A DNA stretch of 64,000 nucleotides from UBA8437 sp964646205 (GTDB taxonomy: Bacteria > Planctomycetota > Planctomycetia > Planctomycetales > Planctomycetaceae): assembly GCA_964646205.1 (NCBI GenBank), contig CAZYAZ010000026.1, positions 3,752 to 67,751 on the forward strand. Reading direction: 5' to 3'. Under the pieces are notes generated by a model that saw only the letters and a program-made list of their open reading frames with translations, ran no database searches and was not told where the DNA came from. Below, piece after piece: positions 33,618 to 43,226 of the stretch (positions within the stretch are counted from its first letter, which is position 1; each line of letters opens with the position of its first letter). Both the position numbers and the translations under genes were made by a program.

Positions 33618-34739
33618 ATGGCCGAGGTGATCGACATCAGAAACGGTGACGAGCAGGCAGTGGCCCGCGCCGTCACCCGCGCCGCCGAAGTGGTCGCAGC
33701 AGGTGGACTGGCGGCATTGCCCGATGAAGCCGGCTACCAGTTGATCGCCTCGATCTCGTCTCCCGATTCTGTTGACGCCCTGCTGCAAGTTCCTCCCGAC
33801 GCCGATCACCTGGAACCGGTGGTCCTGGGGCAGGACGCCAGTAGCCTGCTGGAACTCGCAATGGGCCAGGACGCCCCGGGGAAATTGACCATGCGACTCG
33901 CTGACCGCTGTTGGCCAGCCCCTGTGGTCCTGGAACTTCCTCGCTCGTCGATCGACGGCGGAATGACAGATGGACCGTCCTGGCAATGGGCCACGGACCG
34001 ACAAGATCTGTGGGTGAAAGTTCCCGCCCACGAGGTTCCGCGTGGGCTGTTGGACCTCGTCGACTCACCGCTCCTGGCTCGTCCATTGCCGGTCACCGAA
34101 ACCGGAGACCTGGCGGCTGAAGCGGCCGATTGGGCCACGATCGTTCTCCAGGCAGGCCCGTCGCGTTACAGCGGTGGCGACACCAGAATCCGGATCGAGG
34201 ACGAGGACTGGGAGGTCACCCGGGAGGGTGCGGTGGGAACAGCCACCGTGGCCCGGATGGCCTGTCGGGTCGTGGTTTTCGTTTGCACCGGCAACACCTG
34301 CCGGTCGCCAATGGCCGAGGCGTTGTTTCGCAAATTACTGGCCCAACGGTTACAATGCCGGGAAGAGGAGTTGGTAAATCGGGGTGTCCTTGTGGGTTCG
34401 GCCGGAGTGGCCGCCTACGGGGGAAGCCCGATCAGCCCGGAAGCGGCCGACAGTCTCAGGGAAAGGGGAATCGATTCCGCTTCGCACGTCAGTCAACCGC
34501 TGACCGCAGGGTTGGCGATCCAGGCAGATCACCTGGTGGCGATGACGCGAGGACACCGCGATTCGATCCTCAATGCCTGGCCCGACACCGCGTCCCGGCT
34601 CCGGCTCCTCGACCCAAACGGACTTGATATCGACGACCCGATTGGCGGGTCACCGGTCGTCTACGCGGAATGTTGTCGGGAGATTGAAACTCGTCTCGAA
34701 ATCCTGATCGACGAGTTCCTAGGTTCCTCGCCGAATTGA
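33618..34739 (+). CDS. YrdC-like domain fused to low-molecular-weight protein tyrosine phosphatase
   Basis: A two-domain protein of 373 residues. Residues of about 1-205 resemble the Sua5/YrdC threonylcarbamoyl-AMP synthase fold (VAAGGLAALPDEAGYQL, KLTMRLADRCWPAPVVLEL, SRYSGGDT), but the KxR signature and PTDTVYGL-type motif are degenerate. From about residue 217 a complete LMW phosphatase domain follows: VFVCTGNTCRSPMAEALF with nucleophile Cys and Arg, GSAGVAAYGGSPISPEA, and the general-acid Asp in DDPIGGSP. Bacillus has the same three functions adjacent (ywlC, ywlE, ywlF/rpiB); here rpiB follows by 56 bases. AGGTGA precedes the ATG at 33618. Confidence 0.85.
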   Translation: MAEVIDIRNGDEQAVARAVTRAAEVVAAGGLAALPDEAGYQLIASISSPDSVDALLQVPPDADHLEPVVLGQDASSLLELAMGQDAPGKLTMRLADRCWPAPVVLELPRSSIDGGMTDGPSWQWATDRQDLWVKVPAHEVPRGLLDLVDSPLLARPLPVTETGDLAAEAADWATIVLQAGPSRYSGGDTRIRIEDEDWEVTREGAVGTATVARMACRVVVFVCTGNTCRSPMAEALFRKLLAQRLQCREEELVNRGVLVGSAGVAAYGGSPISPEAADSLRERGIDSASHVSQPLTAGLAIQADHLVAMTRGHRDSILNAWPDTASRLRLLDPNGLDIDDPIGGSPVVYAECCREIETRLEILIDEFLGSSPN

Positions 34740-34795
34740 CCCGCGACGACGGTCCCGTCCACTTACCATTCAATTCACCTTTTGACAGATCCACC

Positions 34796-35260
34796 ATGAA
34801 AATCGCCGTTGCCAGTGACCACCGCGGTTTTACAGTCAAGGGAATGGTGCTTGCACTCTTGTCCGAAATCGGGCACGAGGGACTCGACTGCGGTCCCGAT
34901 TCCACCGACAGTGTCGACTACCCCGACTTCGCCGCTTCGGTCGCCGGAGCCGTCTCCGACGGAACCGCTGACCGGGGAATCCTGATCTGCGGAACCGGAA
35001 TGGGAATGTGCATTGTCGCCAACAAATTCGCCGGAGTGCGAGCGGCCAACTGCCACGACGACCTGACGGCTGGCATGAGCCGACGTCACAACGACTCCAA
35101 CGTCCTGTGTCTCTCGGCCGACCTGCTCGGAGATCGCCTGGTCAACCGTATGATCGAGATCTGGCTGGACACGGAGTTCGAGGGTGGACGACACGCCCGC
35201 CGAGTCGACAAGATCACCGAACATGAACCTCAACAGCAATCCGCACAGGTCACCGAATAA
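34796..35260 (+). CDS. rpiB: ribose-5-phosphate isomerase B
   Basis: RpiB interconverts ribose-5-phosphate and ribulose-5-phosphate. The 154-residue protein starts MKIAVASDHRGFTVK and contains YPDFAASVAGAVSDG, the active-site GILICGTGMGMCIVANKF with the catalytic Cys, and SRRHNDSNVLCLSAD with the conserved His. All motifs are intact. The start at 34796 is chosen because upstream residues are not family-like. It is followed by gcvH after about 110 bases. Confidence 0.93.
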   Translation: MKIAVASDHRGFTVKGMVLALLSEIGHEGLDCGPDSTDSVDYPDFAASVAGAVSDGTADRGILICGTGMGMCIVANKFAGVRAANCHDDLTAGMSRRHNDSNVLCLSADLLGDRLVNRMIEIWLDTEFEGGRHARRVDKITEHEPQQQSAQVTE

Positions 35261-35368
35261 CCACCTGGGCCCCCCTTCAACCGCCCCACCCGATCAATAC
35301 AACTGAAGTGGCGACCACTGGGCCACACGACAGGGACGCAAACGCGAGCAAAACGGAGTTGAACAGCG

Positions 35369-35755
35369 ATGGATCCAGCCACTTTGAAATACTCCCGGAG
35401 CCACGAATGGCTCCATCTTGATGGGAACACGGCCACAATCGGGATTACCGATTTCGCCGTCGAAGCCCTGACCGACCTGGTGTATGTCGAGTTGCCCGAG
35501 GTGGGCCGCGCTCTGGCCGCCGGAGAAATCTTCGGTGAGGTCGAAAGTGTCAAGGCAGTCAGTGACCTGTACGCTCCGGTCGCCGGAGAGGTCGTCGAAA
35601 TCAACAGTGGATTGCCCGATGATCTCGATGCACTCGGCGAGGATCCTTTCGGCCGGGGCTGGATGATCAAACTGACGGTCACTGACGATTCAGCTGCCGA
35701 GGCCCTGATGGACCAGGCCGGCTACGAGGACCATTGCCAATCCGCTGGCCACTAA
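35369..35755 (+). CDS. gcvH: glycine cleavage system H protein
   Basis: The lipoyl carrier of the glycine cleavage system, 128 residues. The lipoylated Lys is in FGEVESVKAVSDLYAPV, the universal GcvH signature. The N-terminus KYSRSHEWLHLDGNTATIGI and the C-terminal GWMIKLTV are normal. It opens a run gcvH, gcvPA, gcvPB and lipoate ligase on one strand. The aminomethyltransferase gene gcvT is not in the window. Confidence 0.95.
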   Translation: MDPATLKYSRSHEWLHLDGNTATIGITDFAVEALTDLVYVELPEVGRALAAGEIFGEVESVKAVSDLYAPVAGEVVEINSGLPDDLDALGEDPFGRGWMIKLTVTDDSAAEALMDQAGYEDHCQSAGH

Positions 35756-35794
35756 ACACCACGTCGAACACCGCCTTCCCCACCGAGACGACTC

Positions 35795-37198
35795 GTGGCG
35801 TACCTCTTCAATACATCTGACGACATCCGTGCGATGCTCGAAGCGATTGGCGTCGATTCGATCGACGAATTTTTCGAGCAAATTCCCGGGCACCTGCAAC
35901 TCGACCGACCGTTGGACCTTCCCGACGGGCTGTCGGAACCTGAACTCGAGGGACATCTCCGTGAACTGGCCGCCGCCAACAACGGCACCTCTTCACGTGT
36001 TTGCCTGATGGGTGGAGGAGTCTACAACCATTTTATCCCGGCCGCAGTCGACGAGGTCGCATCGCGAGGTGAGTTCTACACCGCCTACACGCCATACCAG
36101 GCCGAGGCGAGCCAGGGCAGCCTCCAGGTGTTCTTCGAATTTCAGACCTTGATCTGCCAACTGACCGGGATGGATGTCTCCAACGCCAGTCTCTACGAAG
36201 GCGGCACCGCCGTCAGTGAAGCGGTTTTCATGGCAATGCGGGTCACGCGACGTCACACCCGGGTCGTCGTCCTGGGATCGCTCCATCCCGAGTACCAACA
36301 GATTCTCGAGACCTATCTCGGAAATCTCTCGTGCCAACTCGATGTCATCGCCACGCCGGACGGGGCAGCCGACATCGAGATAGTTCGAGATTCACTCGAC
36401 GAGGAGACCAGTTGTCTGGTGATACAGCAGCCCAATGTTTTCGGAGCTCTCGAAGAACTCGAATCACTTTGCGAGGCGGCTCACGAGGTCGGGGCACTGG
36501 CCATCGTCAACTTCGACCCAATCAGTCTCGGGTTGCTCAAGTCGCCAGCCGCCTGTGGTGCCGACATCGCGGTGGCGGAAGGTCAGTCACTGGGAATCCC
36601 GGCTCAATACGGCGGACCGTTCCTGGGCATCCTCGCTTGCAAACAACAGTTCGTCCGACAAATGCCCGGCCGGTTGATCGGACAGACTGTTGATCGCAAC
36701 GGACAGCGTTGTTTTGTGCTCAATCTCCAGGCTCGCGAACAGCATATCCGTCGTGAAAAAGCCACATCCAACATCTGCACCAACCAGGGATTGCTCGCCC
36801 TGCGGGCCACTGTCTACCTGTCTCTGCTTGGACGACAGGGACTCGCGGAGGTCTCTGAGTTGTGTTGTCGCAAGGCACACTACGCAGCCGAGCGACTCAG
36901 CGAACTCCCCGACCTGGAACTGATGTTCTCACGCCCCTTCTTCAAGGAATTCACCCTGAGACACCACGGTGACGCCACCCAACTCATTGACCGGGCTGCC
37001 GCCGCTGGGTTCGATCTCGGCCCCGCCCTGGGAAGATTCCCTCGGCTCCGAGAATCTCTTGGTGATGCCGCCGATCAGGCACTGCTCATCGCGGTGACCG
37101 AACAACGAACTCGAGAGGAAATTGATCGGCTCGTCGAGGCACTCGCCACGCCTCCCTCGGTACCCACGGCTCCCGAAGCTCTCAGCAAACCCGCCTGA
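35795..37198 (+). CDS. gcvPA: glycine dehydrogenase (decarboxylating) subunit 1
   Basis: N-terminal half of the two-subunit P protein, 467 residues. The N-terminus AYLFNTSDDIRAMLEAIG matches subunit 1 closely. Further segments are NASLYEGGTAVSEAVFMAMR and GEGQSLG-like AVAEGQSLGIPAQYGGP. It starts at GTG (35795) without a strong Shine-Dalgarno sequence. Together with GcvPB it decarboxylates glycine and loads the aminomethyl group on GcvH. Five bases separate its stop from gcvPB. Confidence 0.95.
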   Translation: MAYLFNTSDDIRAMLEAIGVDSIDEFFEQIPGHLQLDRPLDLPDGLSEPELEGHLRELAAANNGTSSRVCLMGGGVYNHFIPAAVDEVASRGEFYTAYTPYQAEASQGSLQVFFEFQTLICQLTGMDVSNASLYEGGTAVSEAVFMAMRVTRRHTRVVVLGSLHPEYQQILETYLGNLSCQLDVIATPDGAADIEIVRDSLDEETSCLVIQQPNVFGALEELESLCEAAHEVGALAIVNFDPISLGLLKSPAACGADIAVAEGQSLGIPAQYGGPFLGILACKQQFVRQMPGRLIGQTVDRNGQRCFVLNLQAREQHIRREKATSNICTNQGLLALRATVYLSLLGRQGLAEVSELCCRKAHYAAERLSELPDLELMFSRPFFKEFTLRHHGDATQLIDRAAAAGFDLGPALGRFPRLRESLGDAADQALLIAVTEQRTREEIDRLVEALATPPSVPTAPEALSKPA

Positions 37199-37203
37199 AC
37201 ACC

Positions 37204-38690
<1,487 letters not shown>

Positions 38691-38691
<1 letters not shown>

Positions 38692-39452
38692 TGGCTGCGG
38701 TGCCTCCTGCCTGCCGAATAGTCGAATTCGGAGTTGCACACACCGGCCAGTGGAACATGGCGTGTGACGAATGGCTGCTGGAATCGGTCCTGGGCGGTGG
38801 TCCTGCCACGGTTCGAGTCTACGCCTGGTCTCGCCCCACCGTGTCACTGGGCTACTTCCAGCAACCCGCGGATGTCGAATCCAGCCCGCGACTCACTGAA
38901 ATCGACCACGTACGACGTCTCTCGGGTGGCGGAGCCATCGTTCACGATCACGAATGGACCTATTCGTGTGTCGTCCCTCCGGGTGACACCAGGAACAGCC
39001 CCGGTGATCGGCTTTATGCGCGAATCCACCAAACCCTGATCGATGAGATCAGCGCAATAGCGGGTCACAACATCCCCGAACTGCAACTCCGCGGACAGGC
39101 CTCAAGAGACACTCAATCGCCCGTGCTGTGTTTTTCTCGAACCGCAGCCGACGATGTCATCTACGGCGAACACAAGATCATTGGCAGCGCGCAACGACGA
39201 AGACGTGGTGCCATCCTCCAGCACGGTAGTCTCTTGCTGAAACGGTCCTCTCACGCCCCCGATTTCCCAGGCCTGTTTGATCTCATCCCCAGCCTGACTC
39301 TACCCAGTGATTTTTCTGAGTTGATGGCCCGAGCAATTGCATCAGCGCTCGAATGGAATGCCACCGTCACTCCACTCAACGACGGCGAAAAAAACGGCAT
39401 CGATCAACTCGCAAGCCAACAATCGATACGGCCTCCCAGAACATTGGAATGA
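38691..39452 (+). CDS. lplA: lipoate-protein ligase A family protein
   Basis: Attaches lipoate or octanoate to lipoyl domains, here most likely to GcvH. Visible motifs are VRRLSGGGAIVHDHEWTYS, the catalytic Lys in GEHKIIGSAQRRRRG, and ILQHGSLLLK. At 253 residues it is a short LplA/LipM-type enzyme without an accessory C-terminal domain, so ligase versus octanoyl-transferase activity is uncertain. It overlaps gcvPB by one base and ends the glycine cleavage run. Confidence 0.88.
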
Positions 39453-39773
39453 CGAAGCCATTTCCTTCGGCGAGAATCCAAAACAAAGGGCAAAATCCCA
39501 ATTTCGTTGACTTTTTCGTGATAGCCAAGTAACGTGGATTCGTGGGTTTCATCCTTTCTCCCCCGCATTTTTCTCAGTGACTACTCGACGGTTTTGTTTG
39601 GGCTTTTCCTCTTGTGAGAAGGCAGATTGGTCTGTTCTTCGACTGGCGGCGCTTTATTTTTCGATTCATGTTTCCGCCCTGCGAACAAACGGATTTCGGT
39701 ACAACGTTGGATCATGTGAAGCGTCGAAAACGGGAAGACCTTCGATTGAGCGTCTTGGGGGAGATTCGTTGAG
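39453..39773 (+). other. intergenic region upstream of the FHA gene
   Basis: This 321-base stretch separates the glycine cleavage run from the FHA gene. It is more AT-rich than its flanks, with TTTTTCGTGATAGCC near 39510 and TTTATTTTTCGATTC near 39651, and probably carries the FHA promoter. GGGGGAG lies 10 bases before the FHA ATG. A 71-codon frame across it has no support. I see no RNA gene. Confidence 0.45.
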
Positions 39774-40772
39774 ATGTTGTGTGCTGAGCTAAAAGCTGTC
39801 GGCGGACGGCATGATGGAAAACTGATCCCGCTGGAAATGGATCGGAAGTTCCTGATTGGTCGTGAACAAGATTGCCACCTGCGACCAAATGGCGAATCGG
39901 TCAGCAGACACCATTGTTGCTTCACACTCGATGAATATTGCCTGAGATTGCGCGACCTCGGCAGCACGAACGGCACACTCCTCAACGGAACGGCCATCAC
40001 CGGCCAGGTCCAGCTCAGTCAGGGAGACCGAGTCACCGTCGGTCCCTTGGAATTCGAGATCCTGCTTCGGGAAAGTGAAGACGAGACCGATGAGGAGGTG
40101 GAGCCTCCGGAGACCGAAGAGACCAGCAACGAACCAACCGACGCCGTGGAATCCAGCGATGTCCTTGACGACGAACTCGGTGAGGACGAACCCGGTTCAG
40201 GCGAGACGATGATTGACCTGCCCGTCAATGACGCAGTCGAGACACTTGAAAGTGCTGCCGACACCGCGATGCTCTCCGGGGACACGACTGTCATCCCAAA
40301 CGAGCAACAACAACAACAGTTGCAGGAGCAGCAGTTGCAGCAGCAGCAGCTGCAACAGCAATTGGCAATGCAGCAACAAATGGCAGTACAGCAGCAGCAA
40401 CAGCAGCAAATGGCCATGCAGCAGCACATGGCCATGCAGCAACAGTTGGCCATGCAGCAGCAAATGCCGTTCGTTCAACAACCGGGAATGATGCCTGGAA
40501 TGATGCCGCCTGGATTCGCTCCACAGGTCCCCCAGGCTCCGATTGAAATGCCGTCAGCGCAGCCGGAAGTTCCTGCAGCACCGACCGATGGCGTGCCCGA
40601 TGTGACCTTGCCCGATCCTGCCACGACCGGAGCCAAGGATCCAGAGCCTGTTGTGAAATCAGACAATGCGACAGAAGGTGATGAAACGCCGAGTGCCGAG
40701 GAAAACCCCTCCAACATGGCCGAAGACATCATCAAGCAGTACATGCACCGCCGACCGTCGACCGGATCCTGA
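39774..40772 (+). CDS. FHA domain protein with Gln/Met-rich low-complexity region
   Basis: A 332-residue cytoplasmic protein. Residues 1-100 form an FHA phosphothreonine-binding domain with FLIGREQDCHL, ESVSRHHCCF and LGSTNGTLLNG, all the conserved Gly-Arg, Ser-x-x-His and Asn-Gly sites. An acidic linker (about 105-160) follows. Residues 178-230 are almost only Gln with interspersed Met, Leu and Ala, then a Pro-rich part with PGMMPGMMPPGFAPQ and an acidic tail. It probably docks on phosphorylated partners of Ser/Thr kinases. A convergent FHA-GAF-PP2C gene lies 0.8 kb away. Confidence 0.85.
   Translation: MLCAELKAVGGRHDGKLIPLEMDRKFLIGREQDCHLRPNGESVSRHHCCFTLDEYCLRLRDLGSTNGTLLNGTAITGQVQLSQGDRVTVGPLEFEILLRESEDETDEEVEPPETEETSNEPTDAVESSDVLDDELGEDEPGSGETMIDLPVNDAVETLESAADTAMLSGDTTVIPNEQQQQQLQEQQLQQQQLQQQLAMQQQMAVQQQQQQQMAMQQHMAMQQQLAMQQQMPFVQQPGMMPGMMPPGFAPQVPQAPIEMPSAQPEVPAAPTDGVPDVTLPDPATTGAKDPEPVVKSDNATEGDETPSAEENPSNMAEDIIKQYMHRRPSTGS
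40305..40463 (+). repeat. CAG/CAA-rich low-complexity tract in the FHA gene
   Basis: 53 codons, mostly CAA and CAG with interspersed ATG, TTG and GCA, encode the Gln/Met-rich region (residues 178-230). Trinucleotide-rich repeats can change in length by slippage without breaking the frame. Confidence 0.85.
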
Positions 40773-40853
40773 TTTGCCGACACGCTCTCCGGTTTCGAGA
40801 TCGACTTCACGAATCAGATTGACCGACGGCCCAACGAAACCGGAAAGGCCATT

Positions 40854-41051
40854 GTGACCGACTCAAACGAACAACAGAGCCGCTACCGCGAGTTTTTCGA
40901 TCTGCTCCCGCTGACCCTGGAAGTTGCTGGGTTGCCACGCAGCGAACCAGGCCGGTATTACACCGAAGACCAACTCGAAAGCCGTCTGATCACTCTGCGC
41001 CACGCCTACCGGTTTTCACGACAGGTGGCTCGCGAGTGTATTCAGAAATAG
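40854..41051 (+). CDS. small uncharacterised protein
   Basis: A 65-residue protein starting at GTG. No domain is recognised. The sequence YREFFDLLPLTLEVAGLP and GRYYTEDQLESRLITLRHAY reads as well-ordered and helical rather than random, and I believe similar proteins occur in other planctomycetes, but that is recollection. It lies about 80 bases after the FHA gene in the same orientation. Confidence 0.6.
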   Translation: MTDSNEQQSRYREFFDLLPLTLEVAGLPRSEPGRYYTEDQLESRLITLRHAYRFSRQVARECIQK

Positions 41052-41264
41052 CCGGGTTTTGGGGCTACGCCACGGCGACCCGCCTGCTGTAACCGGCATG
41101 ACCTGCCGAAGCCGCCAACGTCGTACGGCTACTACAGACGCGAAACGGTCCGCTTGAGTGTAGTTCGCCGGGGGAACTGGTCGATCCCTGTCGAGGTGTC
41201 CCGTCGGTCTGCTGAAAGAGACCGACGACCTCCACAGCCGCCCCCAACCACCGGATTCACCCTC

Positions 41265-41543
41265 ATGACGACTTCCAATCACACGCCGCAGGAAACCCAC
41301 CGAGTCGATTCGAAGCACGAACCATCGGTTCGCCGCGGTCGGAACAAAGTGGAACGTCGCCGACATATCGATCCGACGACGTGCGAACGCGACTACGATC
41401 AGGGAGAGATCGAGTTCATGACGGCGATGGATGACTACAAGCGACGCAGTGGTCGCCAGTTCCCCACCTGGAGCGAGGTACTGGAAGTCATGCGAAGCCT
41501 CGGCTACCGCAAGGTGGCAGCCCCGTGCGAAATCAAGCTGTAA
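41265..41543 (+). CDS. small basic uncharacterised protein
   Basis: A 92-residue protein of unknown function from the ATG at 41265. It has a basic N-terminal half (VRRGRNKVERRRHIDPTTCE) and an ordered C-terminal half with FMTAMDDYKRRSGRQFPTW and EVLEVMRSLGYRK, which looks like a helical domain. Its last 11 bases overlap the convergent PP2C gene. A longer frame from 41154 is not supported because the extra residues are of low quality. Confidence 0.6.
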   Translation: MTTSNHTPQETHRVDSKHEPSVRRGRNKVERRRHIDPTTCERDYDQGEIEFMTAMDDYKRRSGRQFPTWSEVLEVMRSLGYRKVAAPCEIKL

Positions 41544-43194
41544 CAGCAGAATCACGGCCAAACGTCATGATCGTGATGTCGTCGTTCTGATCGCGTCCAT
41601 TCGCAAATTTTCGCACGTCGGCCAGCAACGCCTGCCCCAGTTCGTCGGCCTGCCGTGGTCCCGCCAGCAGGAAGTCCCGCATCCGTTCCAGGGTGTAGAG
41701 TTCTCCGTCCGGATTCATGGCCTCGTCAACACCGTCGGTGAAGATCACGATGATCTCGCCCTCGGCAATCGGCCGCTTGACGACCTCAAACGGAAAATCC
41801 TCCATCACGCCGATCGGCAATCCCACGCTTTCGGTATCAAATTCCTCGATCGTCCCGGCCGGAGTCACGATCATCGGGGACATGTGGCCACCATTGATCA
41901 GGGTGAGGTGGTGCTCGACGGGATCGATAATCGCCAACACGAATGTCACAAATCGGCCTTCGACGGCATTGGCACACATGTGGTTGTTGATCGCGGCCAC
42001 GGCTTCTTCAATCGATGTCGCGAAAGCCATCGTGTTCTGAACACAACTGGAAATACGCGACATGATCAGTGCACCGGGAACTCCCTTTCCCGCCACGTCA
42101 CCAAAAGCCAGGCAAATCTTGCCGTCTGGCAACTCCAACGCGTCGTAATAATCACCACCCACAGCCTGGGCCGCATCGTAGGAGGCAAAAAACGAGTACC
42201 CCTCCGCCTCTGGCAAGGTCTCGGGTAACAACGCCACTTGGACGCCCCGGGCAATATCAAGTTCACTGTCCTGTTTCTGCTTGGCCGCGAATGTCGACAT
42301 AAGCCGCGCTGAGTCAAAACTCAATGCCGCTTGCCCCGCAACAGCCTGAAGGAGTTCGAGGTCATCGTTGTTGAACTGGTTGACCGGATTCTGTGTGTCC
42401 AGGTTGATCACCCCCATCACCTCGCCATCGATCCCCAGCATCGGCACGCACATCATCGATCGAATCGCAAGATTCGAGATTGATTGGCTTGCTGCAAATT
42501 GCGAATCGCTGGACGCATCAGCCGACAACAATCCGGCCCGATCTTCAACGACTTTATTGACGACGGTGCGACTGAGGGTCACCGTTGCATCTTCAGATTC
42601 TCGTCTGTGTTTCATCGCCCGTGGAACCAGTTCGCCCTGGTCGGTGTCCCGAAGCAGGACACACCCCCGATCCGCCTGGGTGAAAATCCCAAACAGCGTG
42701 TCGAGCACCTTCGGCAACAACGATTCGACGTCGACTGCCCCGGCCAGTGCCCGGCTGATCTCCAGCACTCCTTTCAATTTCTCCTCGGGCCGCACACCCA
42801 ACGCACCAAAGCCATCACCGGTTTCGACCGATGCCATGATTGTGGCGTCATCGGCGTCATCCAGTGACACGCCCACCATCGTGCTGCCAATATCCCCCGA
42901 GGCACCGTCCCCGTCCTCGAACCGCATCAACACCGGTCCCAACTTGATGCGATCACGGCTCTCCAGTAGCGTCGCGTTCTGGATAACCTGGCCGTTAACG
43001 GACGTTCCGTTACCGCTCCCAAGATCCTCGATCGCGTACCGACCATCCTGCAGGAACACCCGTGCGTGTCGGCGGGACACCGCGTTGGACTCCAATTGCA
43101 CGCCACAGTCGGGATGACGTCCGATCAAGACCTCCTGGCCATCCAGTTCGTGTGGGACCGCCTGTCCTCCCTGAAGCAACACCAATACCGCCAT
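41533..43194 (-). CDS. FHA-GAF-PP2C (SpoIIE-type) phosphatase
   Basis: A 553-residue three-domain signalling protein. Residues 1-95 are an FHA domain (VLIGRHPDCGV, NAVSRRHARVF, LGSGNGTSVNG). Residues of about 135-300 are a GAF domain with MCVPMLGIDGEVMGVINLDT. Residues of about 310-545 are a SpoIIE/PP2C phosphatase: ARGVQVALLPE, AVGGDYYDALELPDGKIC, GDVAGKGVPGALIMSR, VIFTDGVDEAMNPDGE and the C-terminal DQNDDITIM with metal-binding Asp residues. It is a Ser/Thr phosphatase likely acting on an anti-sigma antagonist or a similar partner; a partner gene is not adjacent. It converges on the small basic gene. Confidence 0.93.
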   Translation of the reverse strand: MAVLVLLQGGQAVPHELDGQEVLIGRHPDCGVQLESNAVSRRHARVFLQDGRYAIEDLGSGNGTSVNGQVIQNATLLESRDRIKLGPVLMRFEDGDGASGDIGSTMVGVSLDDADDATIMASVETGDGFGALGVRPEEKLKGVLEISRALAGAVDVESLLPKVLDTLFGIFTQADRGCVLLRDTDQGELVPRAMKHRRESEDATVTLSRTVVNKVVEDRAGLLSADASSDSQFAASQSISNLAIRSMMCVPMLGIDGEVMGVINLDTQNPVNQFNNDDLELLQAVAGQAALSFDSARLMSTFAAKQKQDSELDIARGVQVALLPETLPEAEGYSFFASYDAAQAVGGDYYDALELPDGKICLAFGDVAGKGVPGALIMSRISSCVQNTMAFATSIEEAVAAINNHMCANAVEGRFVTFVLAIIDPVEHHLTLINGGHMSPMIVTPAGTIEEFDTESVGLPIGVMEDFPFEVVKRPIAEGEIIVIFTDGVDEAMNPDGELYTLERMRDFLLAGPRQADELGQALLADVRKFANGRDQNDDITIMTFGRDSAVTA

Positions 43195-43226
43195 CGTCGA
43201 CCAACTCCTTATGGGAATCGTCCTGC

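Noticed and set aside
39577..39792. 71-codon open frame upstream of the FHA gene
   Set aside because: It has no ribosome-binding site, shows no domain and overlaps the FHA start in another frame; the region reads as promoter and leader.
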